Source: Parachryseolinea silvisoli (GTDB lineage: Bacteria > Bacteroidota > Bacteroidia > Cytophagales > Cyclobacteriaceae). Taken from it: a DNA stretch of 64,000 nt. The stretch lies in the NCBI RefSeq assembly GCF_021190955.1, contig NZ_JAIOAO010000002.1, positions 1,240,001-1,304,000 on the forward strand, read 5' to 3'. Made by a program: the position numbers and the translations under genes. The first letter of the stretch is position 1, and each line of letters begins with the position of its first letter. The notes under the pieces were generated by a model that saw only the letters and a program-made list of their open reading frames with translations, made no database searches and was not told where the DNA came from. Positions 1-7,568 of this stretch are shown here, piece by piece.

Positions 1-84
1 TTTAACATCGCCCGGAGAACGGTAACGAAGTATCGTGAGCATCTCCAAATCCCGGTAGCACAGATGCGTGCTTTCTGGGCTTGA
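1..84 (+). CDS. rpoN: RNA polymerase sigma-54 factor, C-terminal end (partial)
   Basis: The frame opens at base 1 and ends with TGA at 82-84. Its 27 residues contain ARRTVTKYRE, which matches the RpoN box (ARRTVAKYRE) at the very C-terminus of sigma-54, the part that reads the -24 promoter element. The following residues IPVAQMR also fit the usual end of the protein. Only the last 27 codons lie in the window; the rest is to the left. The next gene, 32 bases downstream on the same strand, is a sigma-54-dependent activator, so factor and activator are neighbours. Identification rests on the short but diagnostic RpoN box. Confidence 0.88.
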   Translation, partial: FNIARRTVTKYREHLQIPVAQMRAFWA

Positions 85-116
85 TTTTTTCGTCTTGAAA
101 AAGGTTACTAAAAGAT

Positions 117-1628
117 ATGGCAGAAAAAATTCTAATTATTGATGACGACAAGGACATGTGCCTTGTGCTAAAGCGCTTTTTATCGAAACATGGCTTTGAA
201 GCCGTGGAAGCCAACAGCGGTAAGAAAGCGCTGGAGGTGCTGGAAAACACAAGTCCCGATCTGATCTTGTGTGACTTCAAGCTCGAAGATATGGATGGCA
301 CAACTATCCTGAAGAACATCAAAGAACGGCTTCCGGCCGTACCTGTGATCATCATTACCGGTTATAGCAACATTAAGACAGCCGTGGAAGTCATGCGGCT
401 GGGCGCGATCGACTATGTCACCAAGCCCTTGCTGCCGGACGAGATTCTGCTGACCATCAAACGTGCGCTGGCCAACCCTTCAGGCCCCGTCGAGTCGATG
501 CCTTCCAACGAGTCAGCATCGGCCTCCTCTTATACGCCTAAGTCTCAAACGCAGTATGCCAAGAAAAGTGATCGTCAGCAGTATATCTTCGGCAACAGCC
601 CGGACTTTAAAAATATACTCAACCAAATTGACCTGGTAGGACCTACCAACTATAGCATCATCATTTATGGTGAGAGCGGTAGCGGTAAAGAAGCGATTGC
701 ACAGGAAATTCACAAGCGAAGCAAGCGCAGCGATAAACCTTTTATTGCCATAGACTGCGGTGCGCTTTCTAAAGAATTAGCCGGCAGTGAGCTGTTCGGT
801 CACGAGAAAGGCTCTTTTACCGGCGCCCTGAACCAAAAGATCGGCAGCTTCGAGCTTGCTAACGGTGGCACGATCCTGTTGGACGAAATCGCCAACCTTC
901 CGTATGATGTGCAGGTATCGCTACTGCGTGTAACGCAAGAGCGTAAAATGAAACGCGTCGGAGGCACAAAAGACATCGACCTCGATGTGCGTATCATCGT
1001 GGCGAGTAACGAAAAGCTCTGGGACGCTGCCCGTACCGGCCGCTTCCGCGAAGATTTATACCACCGTTTCAACGAATTCCAGATCAACGTACCGCCGCTG
1101 CGTGAACGCAAGAACGACATCATGACGTTTGCGATGCACTTCCTGACCATTACCAACCAGGAGCTCGGCAAGAACGTAAAAGGCTTCAGTGCCGAGGTAG
1201 AAAATATATTTAAGAACTACATATGGCACGGAAACCTGCGTGAGTTGAAGAACGTTGTGAAACGTGCAACACTGCTGAGTGACACCGATATTATTGAGAC
1301 GCGTACCATTCCATTTGAGGTATCCAACTACAGCAAGCTTCAGTTCGACGGAAACGGCGGAGATGCAACCCCGATGGGCAGCAGCTCGTCACCTGCCGAC
1401 CATGGACTGCCGTATCAGCCTACCCCTTCACGCCCTGTAATCAAAGAGTCCGGCTTGAAGGGCGCGGGCATTGACGCGGAGTATGAAATTATCCTCGAAG
1501 CCCTGAAGCGTGTAAATTTTAATAAAAGTAAGGCAGCCAAACTACTGAAAATCGATCGTAAGACGTTATACAATAAGATCAAGCAATATAAGGAGCTCAA
1601 TAATATTGAGTTTCAGCAGGAGGTATAA
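117..1628 (+). CDS. Sigma-54-dependent response regulator (NtrC family)
   Basis: 503 residues. An N-terminal receiver domain (about 1-120) has the acidic pair DDD near residue 10, phospho-acceptor Asp53 in LILCDFKLED and the conserved Lys in VTKP. The central AAA+ domain has Walker A GESGSGKE, the sigma-54 contact loop in the variant form GSFTGA (usual GAFTGA) and Walker B TILLDEI. The C-terminus is a Fis-type helix-turn-helix (NKSKAAKLLKIDRKTLYNKI). Phosphorylation should let it hydrolyse ATP to open sigma-54 promoters. It lies between rpoN and a histidine kinase whose start is 2 bases after its stop, so that kinase is a likely partner. Target genes are not known from the sequence. Confidence 0.95.
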   Translation: MAEKILIIDDDKDMCLVLKRFLSKHGFEAVEANSGKKALEVLENTSPDLILCDFKLEDMDGTTILKNIKERLPAVPVIIITGYSNIKTAVEVMRLGAIDYVTKPLLPDEILLTIKRALANPSGPVESMPSNESASASSYTPKSQTQYAKKSDRQQYIFGNSPDFKNILNQIDLVGPTNYSIIIYGESGSGKEAIAQEIHKRSKRSDKPFIAIDCGALSKELAGSELFGHEKGSFTGALNQKIGSFELANGGTILLDEIANLPYDVQVSLLRVTQERKMKRVGGTKDIDLDVRIIVASNEKLWDAARTGRFREDLYHRFNEFQINVPPLRERKNDIMTFAMHFLTITNQELGKNVKGFSAEVENIFKNYIWHGNLRELKNVVKRATLLSDTDIIETRTIPFEVSNYSKLQFDGNGGDATPMGSSSSPADHGLPYQPTPSRPVIKESGLKGAGIDAEYEIILEALKRVNFNKSKAAKLLKIDRKTLYNKIKQYKELNNIEFQQEV

Positions 1629-1630
1629 GC

Positions 1631-3196
1631 GTGGAGGGCATAAATTATCTGAGCGAAATATTCGACATGGAAGAAGGCAAAGACTCTTTTGATGGGAGAC
1701 TCGCTGATTTCTTTCCGGGGATAGTCTATGTCTACGACGTCGACCGCCGTTGCTTGAAGTATATAAACAAACGCGTCACAGATTTTCTGGGACTGCCGCT
1801 GGAAGATCTGAAAGACTGCTCACTCGATCAATTCATTTTTCCCGAAGACTTAGCGCAGGTACAACGCGAGCTGGAGAAATTCTACGATTTACAGGATAAT
1901 GCGTCGCATGCCTACAATAGCCGCATGACACACCGTCAGGGTGGCTGGCGTTACTTCCGCACCCAGGGCTCGGTGCTCCGGCGTAAGGCGGATGGCACGG
2001 CGTCGTCGCTACTGTTCATAGCGCAGGATATTACTGATCAGTGGAAAGGGCAGGAGGAAGTGCAGGCGTTACGTGAGCTGCTCCACGAAACGGAGGCACT
2101 GTTACAATTCGGCAGCTGGAATTGGGATGCTGCTACAGATACCACACAGTGGACACAAGGTCTGTATCAGCTATTTGAATACCTTCCCGAAGAAGTTGCG
2201 AGCATTACCCGCGAGTTCTTTTTTAAGCATCTGTCGCCGGAAGATGCCGCTAGCTTCCAATATCACGTGAAAGAAGCTATCGATACACAAACAGGTTTTG
2301 AGTGTGAGTATGGCATTACGACACGCGCCGGCGTACAGAAATTTGTTTCGACCAAAGGCAAAGTGATTCTGGGAGAAAAGAACGAAGTCGTAAAGATGAT
2401 CGGTATTACCCGTGACATTACACCCTTACGATATTTTGAGCGCGAACGTGAGCGCAGCATTCGCGAGCTAAACCGCTCTAACCGGGAACTGGAAGAATTC
2501 GCCTATGTGGCATCACATGACTTGCAGGAGCCGCTACGCAAGATATCGACGTTTAGTGAGCGATTGAAAGCGAAATTTATGACGCAGCTGGGCAGCGAAG
2601 GTTCGTTGTACGTAGAGCGTATTCTGGCGTCGACAGAAAACATGCGCATTCTCATCGACAACCTGCTCGAATTTTCGCGCATGGCCCGGAGTTCCTATGC
2701 ATTTTCGCGTACAGATCTTAAGAAAACTATACAGTCTGTTACGACCGACCTGGAGCTGAAGATTGAAGAGACCGGTGCTCAGATCATGATCGGTCCGCTG
2801 CCGGAAGTGGAAGTGGTCGAGGCGGAAATGAAGCAGCTGTTTAACAATCTGCTTGGTAACGCCATCAAGTTCCGCAGCGAAGGAAAGCTGCCAGTCATCA
2901 CGATCAGTAGCGACAAAGCTACGCGCCGCGACAAAGAAGACCAGCATTTGCCGGCGGACAAAGAATTTATCAAGATCACGATACAAGACAATGGTATCGG
3001 TTTTGAAGAAGAATATGCTGAAAAGATTTTTCAGATCTTCCAGCGGTTGCACGGCAAATCGGAATACCCAGGATCGGGCATCGGCCTGGCCATTTGTAAA
3101 AAAATCATGGACAACCACAACGGTGCGATCTATGCCGAAAGTACACCGGGCCACGGTGCCGCCTTTCATCTGCTCCTTCCCGAAAAACAATTCTGA
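1631..3196 (+). CDS. PAS-domain sensor histidine kinase
   Basis: 521 residues from a GTG start; an in-frame ATG at 1667 is the alternative. Two PAS domains (about 25-140 and 155-270; PAC-like ends FIAQDITD and IGITRDIT) precede a HisKA domain with the phospho-acceptor motif ASHDLQEPLRKIS and an HATPase_c domain with N box (LFNNLLGNAIKF), DNGIGFE and GSGIGLAICKKI. No membrane segment is apparent, so it should be cytoplasmic and sense an internal signal. The SHDLQEPLR form is typical of soluble PAS kinases. It is tightly linked to the sigma-54 activator upstream and a hybrid kinase downstream, suggesting one phosphorelay operon. Confidence 0.92.
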   Translation: MEGINYLSEIFDMEEGKDSFDGRLADFFPGIVYVYDVDRRCLKYINKRVTDFLGLPLEDLKDCSLDQFIFPEDLAQVQRELEKFYDLQDNASHAYNSRMTHRQGGWRYFRTQGSVLRRKADGTASSLLFIAQDITDQWKGQEEVQALRELLHETEALLQFGSWNWDAATDTTQWTQGLYQLFEYLPEEVASITREFFFKHLSPEDAASFQYHVKEAIDTQTGFECEYGITTRAGVQKFVSTKGKVILGEKNEVVKMIGITRDITPLRYFERERERSIRELNRSNRELEEFAYVASHDLQEPLRKISTFSERLKAKFMTQLGSEGSLYVERILASTENMRILIDNLLEFSRMARSSYAFSRTDLKKTIQSVTTDLELKIEETGAQIMIGPLPEVEVVEAEMKQLFNNLLGNAIKFRSEGKLPVITISSDKATRRDKEDQHLPADKEFIKITIQDNGIGFEEEYAEKIFQIFQRLHGKSEYPGSGIGLAICKKIMDNHNGAIYAESTPGHGAAFHLLLPEKQF

Positions 3197-3211
3197 CCGT
3201 ATATAGAGTAC

Positions 3212-4645
3212 ATGCAGCAGTCCAACGTTACACGAATTCTCATTGTAGACGACGATGAAGATGATTTCATCATAACCAGTGATTATATCCGCAGCATCGA
3301 GGGCGTGCGCTATGAAATCGATTGGTGTCCGACATATGCCCGGGCTGTGGAGCATATTCGTCAGCGTCAGTACCAATTATACCTGGTAGACTATCGCCTG
3401 GGCGCGAAAACGGGTCTGGACCTTTTGAAAGAGGCCGTTAAACTGAACTGTGAAGAACCTATCATTCTCCTGACAGGGAAAGGCAACAAAGCAGTCGATA
3501 ATGAGGCGATGGTGATCGGAGCCATGGACTATCTCATCAAGTCAGAGCTGAACACCGAGAAGCTTGAACGCAGCATTCGCTACTCGCTCGAACGTGCGGG
3601 GGCGTTGAAAGCATTGCGTTCGAACGAACGCAAATACCGCATCATTTTTGAGCGTTCTAAAGACGCCGTCTTTATTGCCGATGAAGGCCTGCGTTTTCGA
3701 GACATGAACAGTGCCACGTCGGAGTTGTTGGGCTATGCACAGGGAGACCTTTTAAACCTGTCGTTATACGACCTGATCCTGGAGGGCAAAGACAAGGTAT
3801 ATGACGGTTTGTCGCGTTCGAAGGAAATTGACGATGTCGAGATTACCCTGGCCGACCGGCAGGGTGAAAAAAAATACTGTATCATTTCGGCTTCGCTGGA
3901 AACCGGCAACGACGACAGTCCATACGTGCAAGGCATCATTCACGATATTACCAACTTGAAGAAAGCCGAGAAAGCTACGCTCCAGGCCGAAAAGCTGGCC
4001 GCGACAGGTCGATTGGTCCGCACATTGGCACACGAGGTGCGCAACCCGCTGAACAATATTCAGATGTCGGTCGAACAGTTGATCCCCGGTAACCAAAGTG
4101 ACGACGACACTCCTTTCTTAGAGATCATTCACCGTAACTCTAAACGCATTAACGACCTCATCACCGAGCTGCTGGATTCGTCGAGGCCGACGGAGATGAT
4201 CTTCAAACGCGTCATTCTACAGACGGTGCTGGACGAAAGTATCAGTGCGGCGCTGGATCGCATTACACTGCAGCGCATCAGCATGAAGGTAAGCTATCCG
4301 GATGTACCGTGCTATATTCAGGCCGACGCCGACAAACTGAAGGTCGCGTTCCTCAACATTATTATAAACGCGGTAGAAGCGATGCGCGACCGGCCGGGCG
4401 AGCTAAGCATTAAGGTGACACCGTCGGCGTCGCAATACGCGGTCGAGATTGCAGACAACGGATGTGGTATACCGCAAGAGAGTATCTCCAAACTTTTCGA
4501 GCCCTACTTCACGTCTAAACGCAACGGCATGGGCCTTGGCCTGGCGGCGACGCTGAATATTCTACAGACGCACAAAGCGCACATCGACGTACGTTCCAAA
4601 GAGAATGTAGGCACTACCTTTGTGATCGCTTTCCCGGTGCAATGA
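3212..4645 (+). CDS. Hybrid protein: receiver, PAS and histidine kinase
   Basis: 477 residues. The N-terminal receiver (about 1-125) has DDDEDD and a phospho-acceptor Asp in LYLVDYRLGAKTG. A PAS domain (about 135-250, ending GIIHDITNLKKAE) follows, then HisKA with HEVRNPLNNI and HATPase_c with NIIINAVEAM, DNGCGIP and GMGLGLA. A receiver placed before the kinase means the kinase output is probably tuned by phosphorylation from another protein, plausibly the kinase 15 bases upstream. No membrane segments. Its stop codon directly abuts the stop of the next, oppositely oriented gene. Confidence 0.92.
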   Translation: MQQSNVTRILIVDDDEDDFIITSDYIRSIEGVRYEIDWCPTYARAVEHIRQRQYQLYLVDYRLGAKTGLDLLKEAVKLNCEEPIILLTGKGNKAVDNEAMVIGAMDYLIKSELNTEKLERSIRYSLERAGALKALRSNERKYRIIFERSKDAVFIADEGLRFRDMNSATSELLGYAQGDLLNLSLYDLILEGKDKVYDGLSRSKEIDDVEITLADRQGEKKYCIISASLETGNDDSPYVQGIIHDITNLKKAEKATLQAEKLAATGRLVRTLAHEVRNPLNNIQMSVEQLIPGNQSDDDTPFLEIIHRNSKRINDLITELLDSSRPTEMIFKRVILQTVLDESISAALDRITLQRISMKVSYPDVPCYIQADADKLKVAFLNIIINAVEAMRDRPGELSIKVTPSASQYAVEIADNGCGIPQESISKLFEPYFTSKRNGMGLGLAATLNILQTHKAHIDVRSKENVGTTFVIAFPVQ

Positions 4646-5080
4646 TCAAATAAAAGCTACCATTTTGCTGAGCGTGCTTTCCCAATAGTGGGCCTCCTCA
4701 GGCACAACACGGATCAGGCATAATTTAGGATCATCCAACCCTAATGGGAACCATTCGGTAAGGGGCGGCACCCACAGCTCGTGTTCTTTTGCTTTGTCGC
4801 GTACGATGGTGCACGTACCGTTGATGTGTATATAGATATTTTTTGACGGCCGTGCATAGATAAGCGCGACAGCCGCGTGCTCACTGGCGTCTTGCACTTT
4901 GTCGGAGAGCTCATTGGTAAAAAACCAGACGCGCCCGTCGCGGTCGACGTCCAGGGTCATCATCGGGCGGCTGGTGGTTTTACCGCCGCTGTCGGTCGTC
5001 ATAAGCATGCATACTTCAACATCGTTGAGCAATTCCTTAAATTTTTGGATCGCGGGCGGATACGCAGGTGCGGTTTTCAT
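4646..5080 (-). CDS. Pyridoxamine 5'-phosphate oxidase-fold protein (general stress type)
   Basis: 144 residues from the ATG at 5080 (MKTAPAYPP); the frame stays open further upstream but lacks family similarity there. The pattern CMLMTTDSGGKTTSRPMMTLDVDRDGRVWFF matches, piecewise, the split-barrel flavin-binding fold of the general stress protein 26 group (key features: SRPM, then WFFTNELSDK, and ALIYARPS later). Such proteins bind FMN or F420-like cofactors; the substrate is unknown. It converges on the hybrid kinase gene with no bases between stops. Fold assignment is firm, biochemical role is not. Confidence 0.82.
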   Translation of the reverse strand: MKTAPAYPPAIQKFKELLNDVEVCMLMTTDSGGKTTSRPMMTLDVDRDGRVWFFTNELSDKVQDASEHAAVALIYARPSKNIYIHINGTCTIVRDKAKEHELWVPPLTEWFPLGLDDPKLCLIRVVPEEAHYWESTLSKMVAFI

Positions 5081-5158
5081 GGCGTTGGTGATACAAGGGT
5101 GGAGAATGCAGAGTGGGTGTGGCAAATAGGGTATTCTTATTCGCTTTCGCTCTCACAC

Positions 5159-5395
5159 TCACTCTGTTTTATCAGCGTCCCCGCGGTTGACGGCTTTTCG
5201 TTGCTCATCTTCGTTTACCCGTACATTGTCGGGGGTGCTATTTTGTACGGTAGGTTGCCGTGCGTGTTCAGCTTCCTCCTGCAGGCGTTCCTCTTGAGCC
5301 GTGGTTTTCTTTTTACGGCCAGGTTTAGCGGGTTTTTCTGTTGTTCCAGGTTTTCGGGAAGCGGGAGAGGCCGGAGTGGTATGTTGCGTTTTCAT
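5159..5395 (-). CDS. Small charged low-complexity protein, unknown
   Basis: 78 residues, rich in Lys, Glu, Pro, Thr and Gln (for example KPAKPGRKKKTTAQEERLQEE), with no hydrophobic segment and probably disordered. I do not recognise a family. Similar short charged proteins are often found among stress genes in Bacteroidota, but this is only an impression. It sits between the flavin-fold protein and a divergently read receiver protein, with the two start codons about 150 bases apart, giving room for divergent promoters. The frame could be a chance one; codon content looks protein-like. Confidence 0.5.
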   Translation of the reverse strand: MKTQHTTPASPASRKPGTTEKPAKPGRKKKTTAQEERLQEEAEHARQPTVQNSTPDNVRVNEDEQRKAVNRGDADKTE

Positions 5396-5517
5396 GATGT
5401 TTCATTTAAGTGAACAACTAAAAAACGAATGCCAACACGAGAGCTTTTTCGAAGATACCGGTTTTTTTTCAAAATACAGTGCAGGCGCGATATTGTATGC
5501 TTTCGCAAGTGAATCCG

Positions 5518-5525
5518 TATATTTG
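5518..5525 (+). promoter_or_regulatory. Bacteroidota-type -7 promoter element
   Basis: TATATTTG fits the -7 consensus TAnnTTTG and lies 17 bases before the ATG of the receiver gene at 5543. A TTG at 5493-5495 could act as the -33 element, but the 22-base spacing is slightly long. Confidence 0.5.
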
Positions 5526-5542
5526 GTTAATTTATTCACTTT

Positions 5543-5968
5543 ATGAGTAAGGCATTTATCCTGGTGGCTGAAGACGATGCCGACGACCGTTATCTCATGC
5601 AGACTGCGTTCCGCGAAAAAGGTTATTCAGACAGGATTGAATTTGTGGAAAACGGCGTAGAGCTGCTCCGTTTTCTGGAAATGGCAGAAAACACCCACGG
5701 CGGGCCGGAATTCCCGGGATTTATCCTACTCGACCTGAACATGCCAAAAAAAGACGGCCGTGAAGTACTGCGCGACCTGAAGCAGCATCCCGTATTTAAG
5801 CGTATCCCGGTCGTTGTATTCACCACGACAAAGAATGACTCCGAAATAAAGCGCTGTTATGAATTGGGTGCGAACAGCTATGTTGTAAAGCCCACCAGCT
5901 TTGAATCGCTATTAAGCGTTGTCGAAAATATTCGCAATTACTGGTTCCAGGTTGCGTCTACTCCATAG
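5543..5968 (+). CDS. Stand-alone response regulator receiver (Rcp1-like)
   Basis: 141 residues, a single receiver domain: acidic pocket EDDADD at the start, phospho-acceptor Asp in FILLDLNMPKKDG, Thr in VVFTTTKND and Lys in VVKPTSF. There is no output domain. The insertion around GGPEFPGF and the LNMPKKDG form are typical of the Rcp1 group, which pass phosphate between kinases or respond to phytochrome-like PAS kinases. Its 3' end overlaps the 3' end of the opposite-strand gene by 11 bases. It could take phosphate from either kinase at 1631 or 3212. Confidence 0.9.
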   Translation: MSKAFILVAEDDADDRYLMQTAFREKGYSDRIEFVENGVELLRFLEMAENTHGGPEFPGFILLDLNMPKKDGREVLRDLKQHPVFKRIPVVVFTTTKNDSEIKRCYELGANSYVVKPTSFESLLSVVENIRNYWFQVASTP

Positions 5969-6341
5969 CGGCTACACCATTCGGTTTTGCTTTCTTTTTA
6001 AAAAGCCTGCCCAGGAAAGGCGCCAGGTTGTTATAGATGACGTGCGACGATACATTTTTCAACATCGGTGGCAGGAACAGTCGTGTGAGTAAATTCCCCG
6101 ACAGAAATTTCTTTACAATCAGATCGATGGCCAGTGATGAGCCCGTCGTAACGAGCGCTTCGTTGCGGGTTTCCCGGTTGGTAAACTTGCCAATGACGCG
6201 AACCAGGCCCAGCACCGGTTTAAACTCTTCTTTGATCTCGAGCATGTCTTCGCGAATTTGTTCTTTTTGCACCTTCAGCTGTGACCGTAGGCGCTCTTGT
6301 TCAGCAAGCAGGTCATTATACGAGCGTATTGTGCTATTCAT
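5958..6341 (-). CDS. Unknown protein with N-terminal coiled coil
   Basis: 127 residues from the ATG at 6341. The first 40 residues (LLAEQERLRSQLKVQKEQ and on) look like a coiled coil. A middle part with VTTGSSLAIDLIVKKFL and a moderately hydrophobic stretch LLTRLFLPPMLKNV follow, and the end is basic (RLFKKKAKP). I do not recognise a named family. Its start overlaps the end of the upstream holin-like gene by 8 bases, so the two are translated together and probably work together at the membrane. It is the last gene of a leftward group with the YtxH-like gene. Confidence 0.75.
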   Translation of the reverse strand: MNSTIRSYNDLLAEQERLRSQLKVQKEQIREDMLEIKEEFKPVLGLVRVIGKFTNRETRNEALVTTGSSLAIDLIVKKFLSGNLLTRLFLPPMLKNVSSHVIYNNLAPFLGRLFKKKAKPNGVAAME

Positions 6342-6675
6342 AGATTTTTTGAATGATAAAATCGCGTATAAAAGGTGCAATGTATTTCTTCCGGAAAATG
6401 AAGATAACGCCGATGAAGAGCAAGTATATACCGGCCATGATAAAAAAGCCGCCAATCATGTTGTCGATCGCTTTGCCGATCCACCAGCTAAATCCAAAGC
6501 CGGAAAACAACAGGACAAACAATACCAGGAAGCCGATAAAGATGGCGGTGATGCTTACTGAGGCAATTCCTGCGGTTTTTTCGGTAGCGTTGAGAACGGT
6601 TAATTTATAATAGGTTTCCAGGTAATCACTTACATGGTCCGTCAGGTTTTCAGCCTTGTTTTTAAGCTCGTCCAT
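6334..6675 (-). CDS. Holin-superfamily III-like small membrane protein
   Basis: 113 residues from the ATG at 6675. An N-terminal amphipathic part (LKNKAENLTDHVSDYLETYYKL) is followed by two transmembrane segments (about 43-65 and 72-98), then a short basic tail. This layout is that of the phage holin superfamily III/DUF1469 proteins, which in bacteria are usually not lytic and occur with YtxH-like proteins in stress-induced clusters. Overlaps the following gene by 8 bases. The role is probably in the membrane under stress; this is inferred from neighbours only. Confidence 0.75.
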   Translation of the reverse strand: MDELKNKAENLTDHVSDYLETYYKLTVLNATEKTAGIASVSITAIFIGFLVLFVLLFSGFGFSWWIGKAIDNMIGGFFIMAGIYLLFIGVIFIFRKKYIAPFIRDFIIQKIYE

Positions 6676-6791
6676 GATACAGTTAGGTTTGGCGGTGGTT
6701 GACAAAAGGCATCGGAAGCACCCGTATTGACCGGCTGCTTCCGGCACCGTGTACACGTGCTCGACTTACGGAGCCATGTACGCTGTTTTTG

Positions 6792-7061
6792 TTAGGTTAG
6801 CGATTCCTTTACGCGGCTGTAACGGGCTGCAGCGTCGTGGCCCAGACCTCGCGCTTCTTTCAGGATCGTATCTTTTGCGTCGCTTGCCTGCTCGCGGCCG
6901 GAAATGATCGCTTTGGTCAGATCCTCCGCGAAGTCGGAAGCGGCTTTGGAGATTCTCTTGCGCATGTCGTTACCACTGTTGGGAGCAACCAACATACCGA
7001 TCACAGCACCGGCAGCTGCCGCGCCCAGGATCCCGAGGATTATTTTACTACTCTTATTCAT
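6792..7061 (-). CDS. YtxH-like stress protein
   Basis: 89 residues from the ATG at 7061. One N-terminal transmembrane segment rich in Gly/Ala (ILGILGAAAAGAVIGMLVAP) leads into a hydrophilic helical tail with NSGNDMRKRISKAASDF, the typical YtxH pattern in which a short helix is followed by LLxAP and a long charged helix. Family members are induced by general stress in Bacillus; in Bacteroidota they accompany small holin-like proteins, as here. First gene of the leftward trio 7061-5958. Confidence 0.85.
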   Translation of the reverse strand: MNKSSKIILGILGAAAAGAVIGMLVAPNSGNDMRKRISKAASDFAEDLTKAIISGREQASDAKDTILKEARGLGHDAAARYSRVKESLT

Positions 7062-7231
7062 ACCCTTATTTGGTTTGATTTGCAAGAAATAGGTAAAAAA
7101 TTGTTCCCCTCACGAAAGCATATGCACAAGGCCCGTCAGCTGGGTATGAATATCTACAGCAGCCAAAATGGGGTTTTACGGGATTCTTTTACGCATCTTT
7201 TGTATAGATTTTGTATCATTGGACTGAGTTG

Positions 7232-7567
7232 ATGAAGCGTATACTAATTATCGATGATGAAGAAGACCTATGTGTGCTGATGCGCGCATACCTTCAGCCC
7301 CTGCAGTTCGATGTACACCTGGCATTTACCCTACGGGATGGGTTGCAAAAAGCCCGGGAGTTGTCTCCGGATATATTGTTCCTGGACAATAACCTGCCCG
7401 ACGGCCTGGGCTGGGACACCGTAGGCCAATTGCGTACGCTTTTACCACAAAGTAAGATCAACCTGATGAGTGCCTTTACACATTTGCCCCAGGAGCTTGA
7501 AAATATACCGTTGGTAAGATTTCTGGAAAAACCGATCAGCCTCAGCACGCTGAAGAGCTTCCTCTGA
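7232..7567 (+). CDS. Stand-alone response regulator receiver
   Basis: 111 residues from the ATG at 7232 (MKRILIIDDEEDL). Acidic pocket DDEED, phospho-acceptor Asp in ILFLDNNLPDGLG and Lys in FLEKPIS identify a receiver domain without an output domain. Ser in LMSAF replaces the more usual Thr/Ser position and is acceptable. It ends one base before the convergent AsmA-like gene. Likely part of the phosphorelay of the adjacent kinases, or of chemotaxis-like control; no partner is fixed by the sequence. Confidence 0.88.
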   Translation: MKRILIIDDEEDLCVLMRAYLQPLQFDVHLAFTLRDGLQKARELSPDILFLDNNLPDGLGWDTVGQLRTLLPQSKINLMSAFTHLPQELENIPLVRFLEKPISLSTLKSFL

Positions 7568-7568
7568 T

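Noticed and set aside
2-355. 117-codon minus-strand frame at the left edge
   Set aside because: It is the complement of the rpoN end and the receiver domain of the sigma-54 regulator, both clearly coding on the plus strand.
4877-5413. 178-codon plus-strand frame opposite the flavin-fold gene and the small charged gene
   Set aside because: The opposite strand has a recognisable family for most of it; this frame is a Phe/Ser/Arg-rich shadow.
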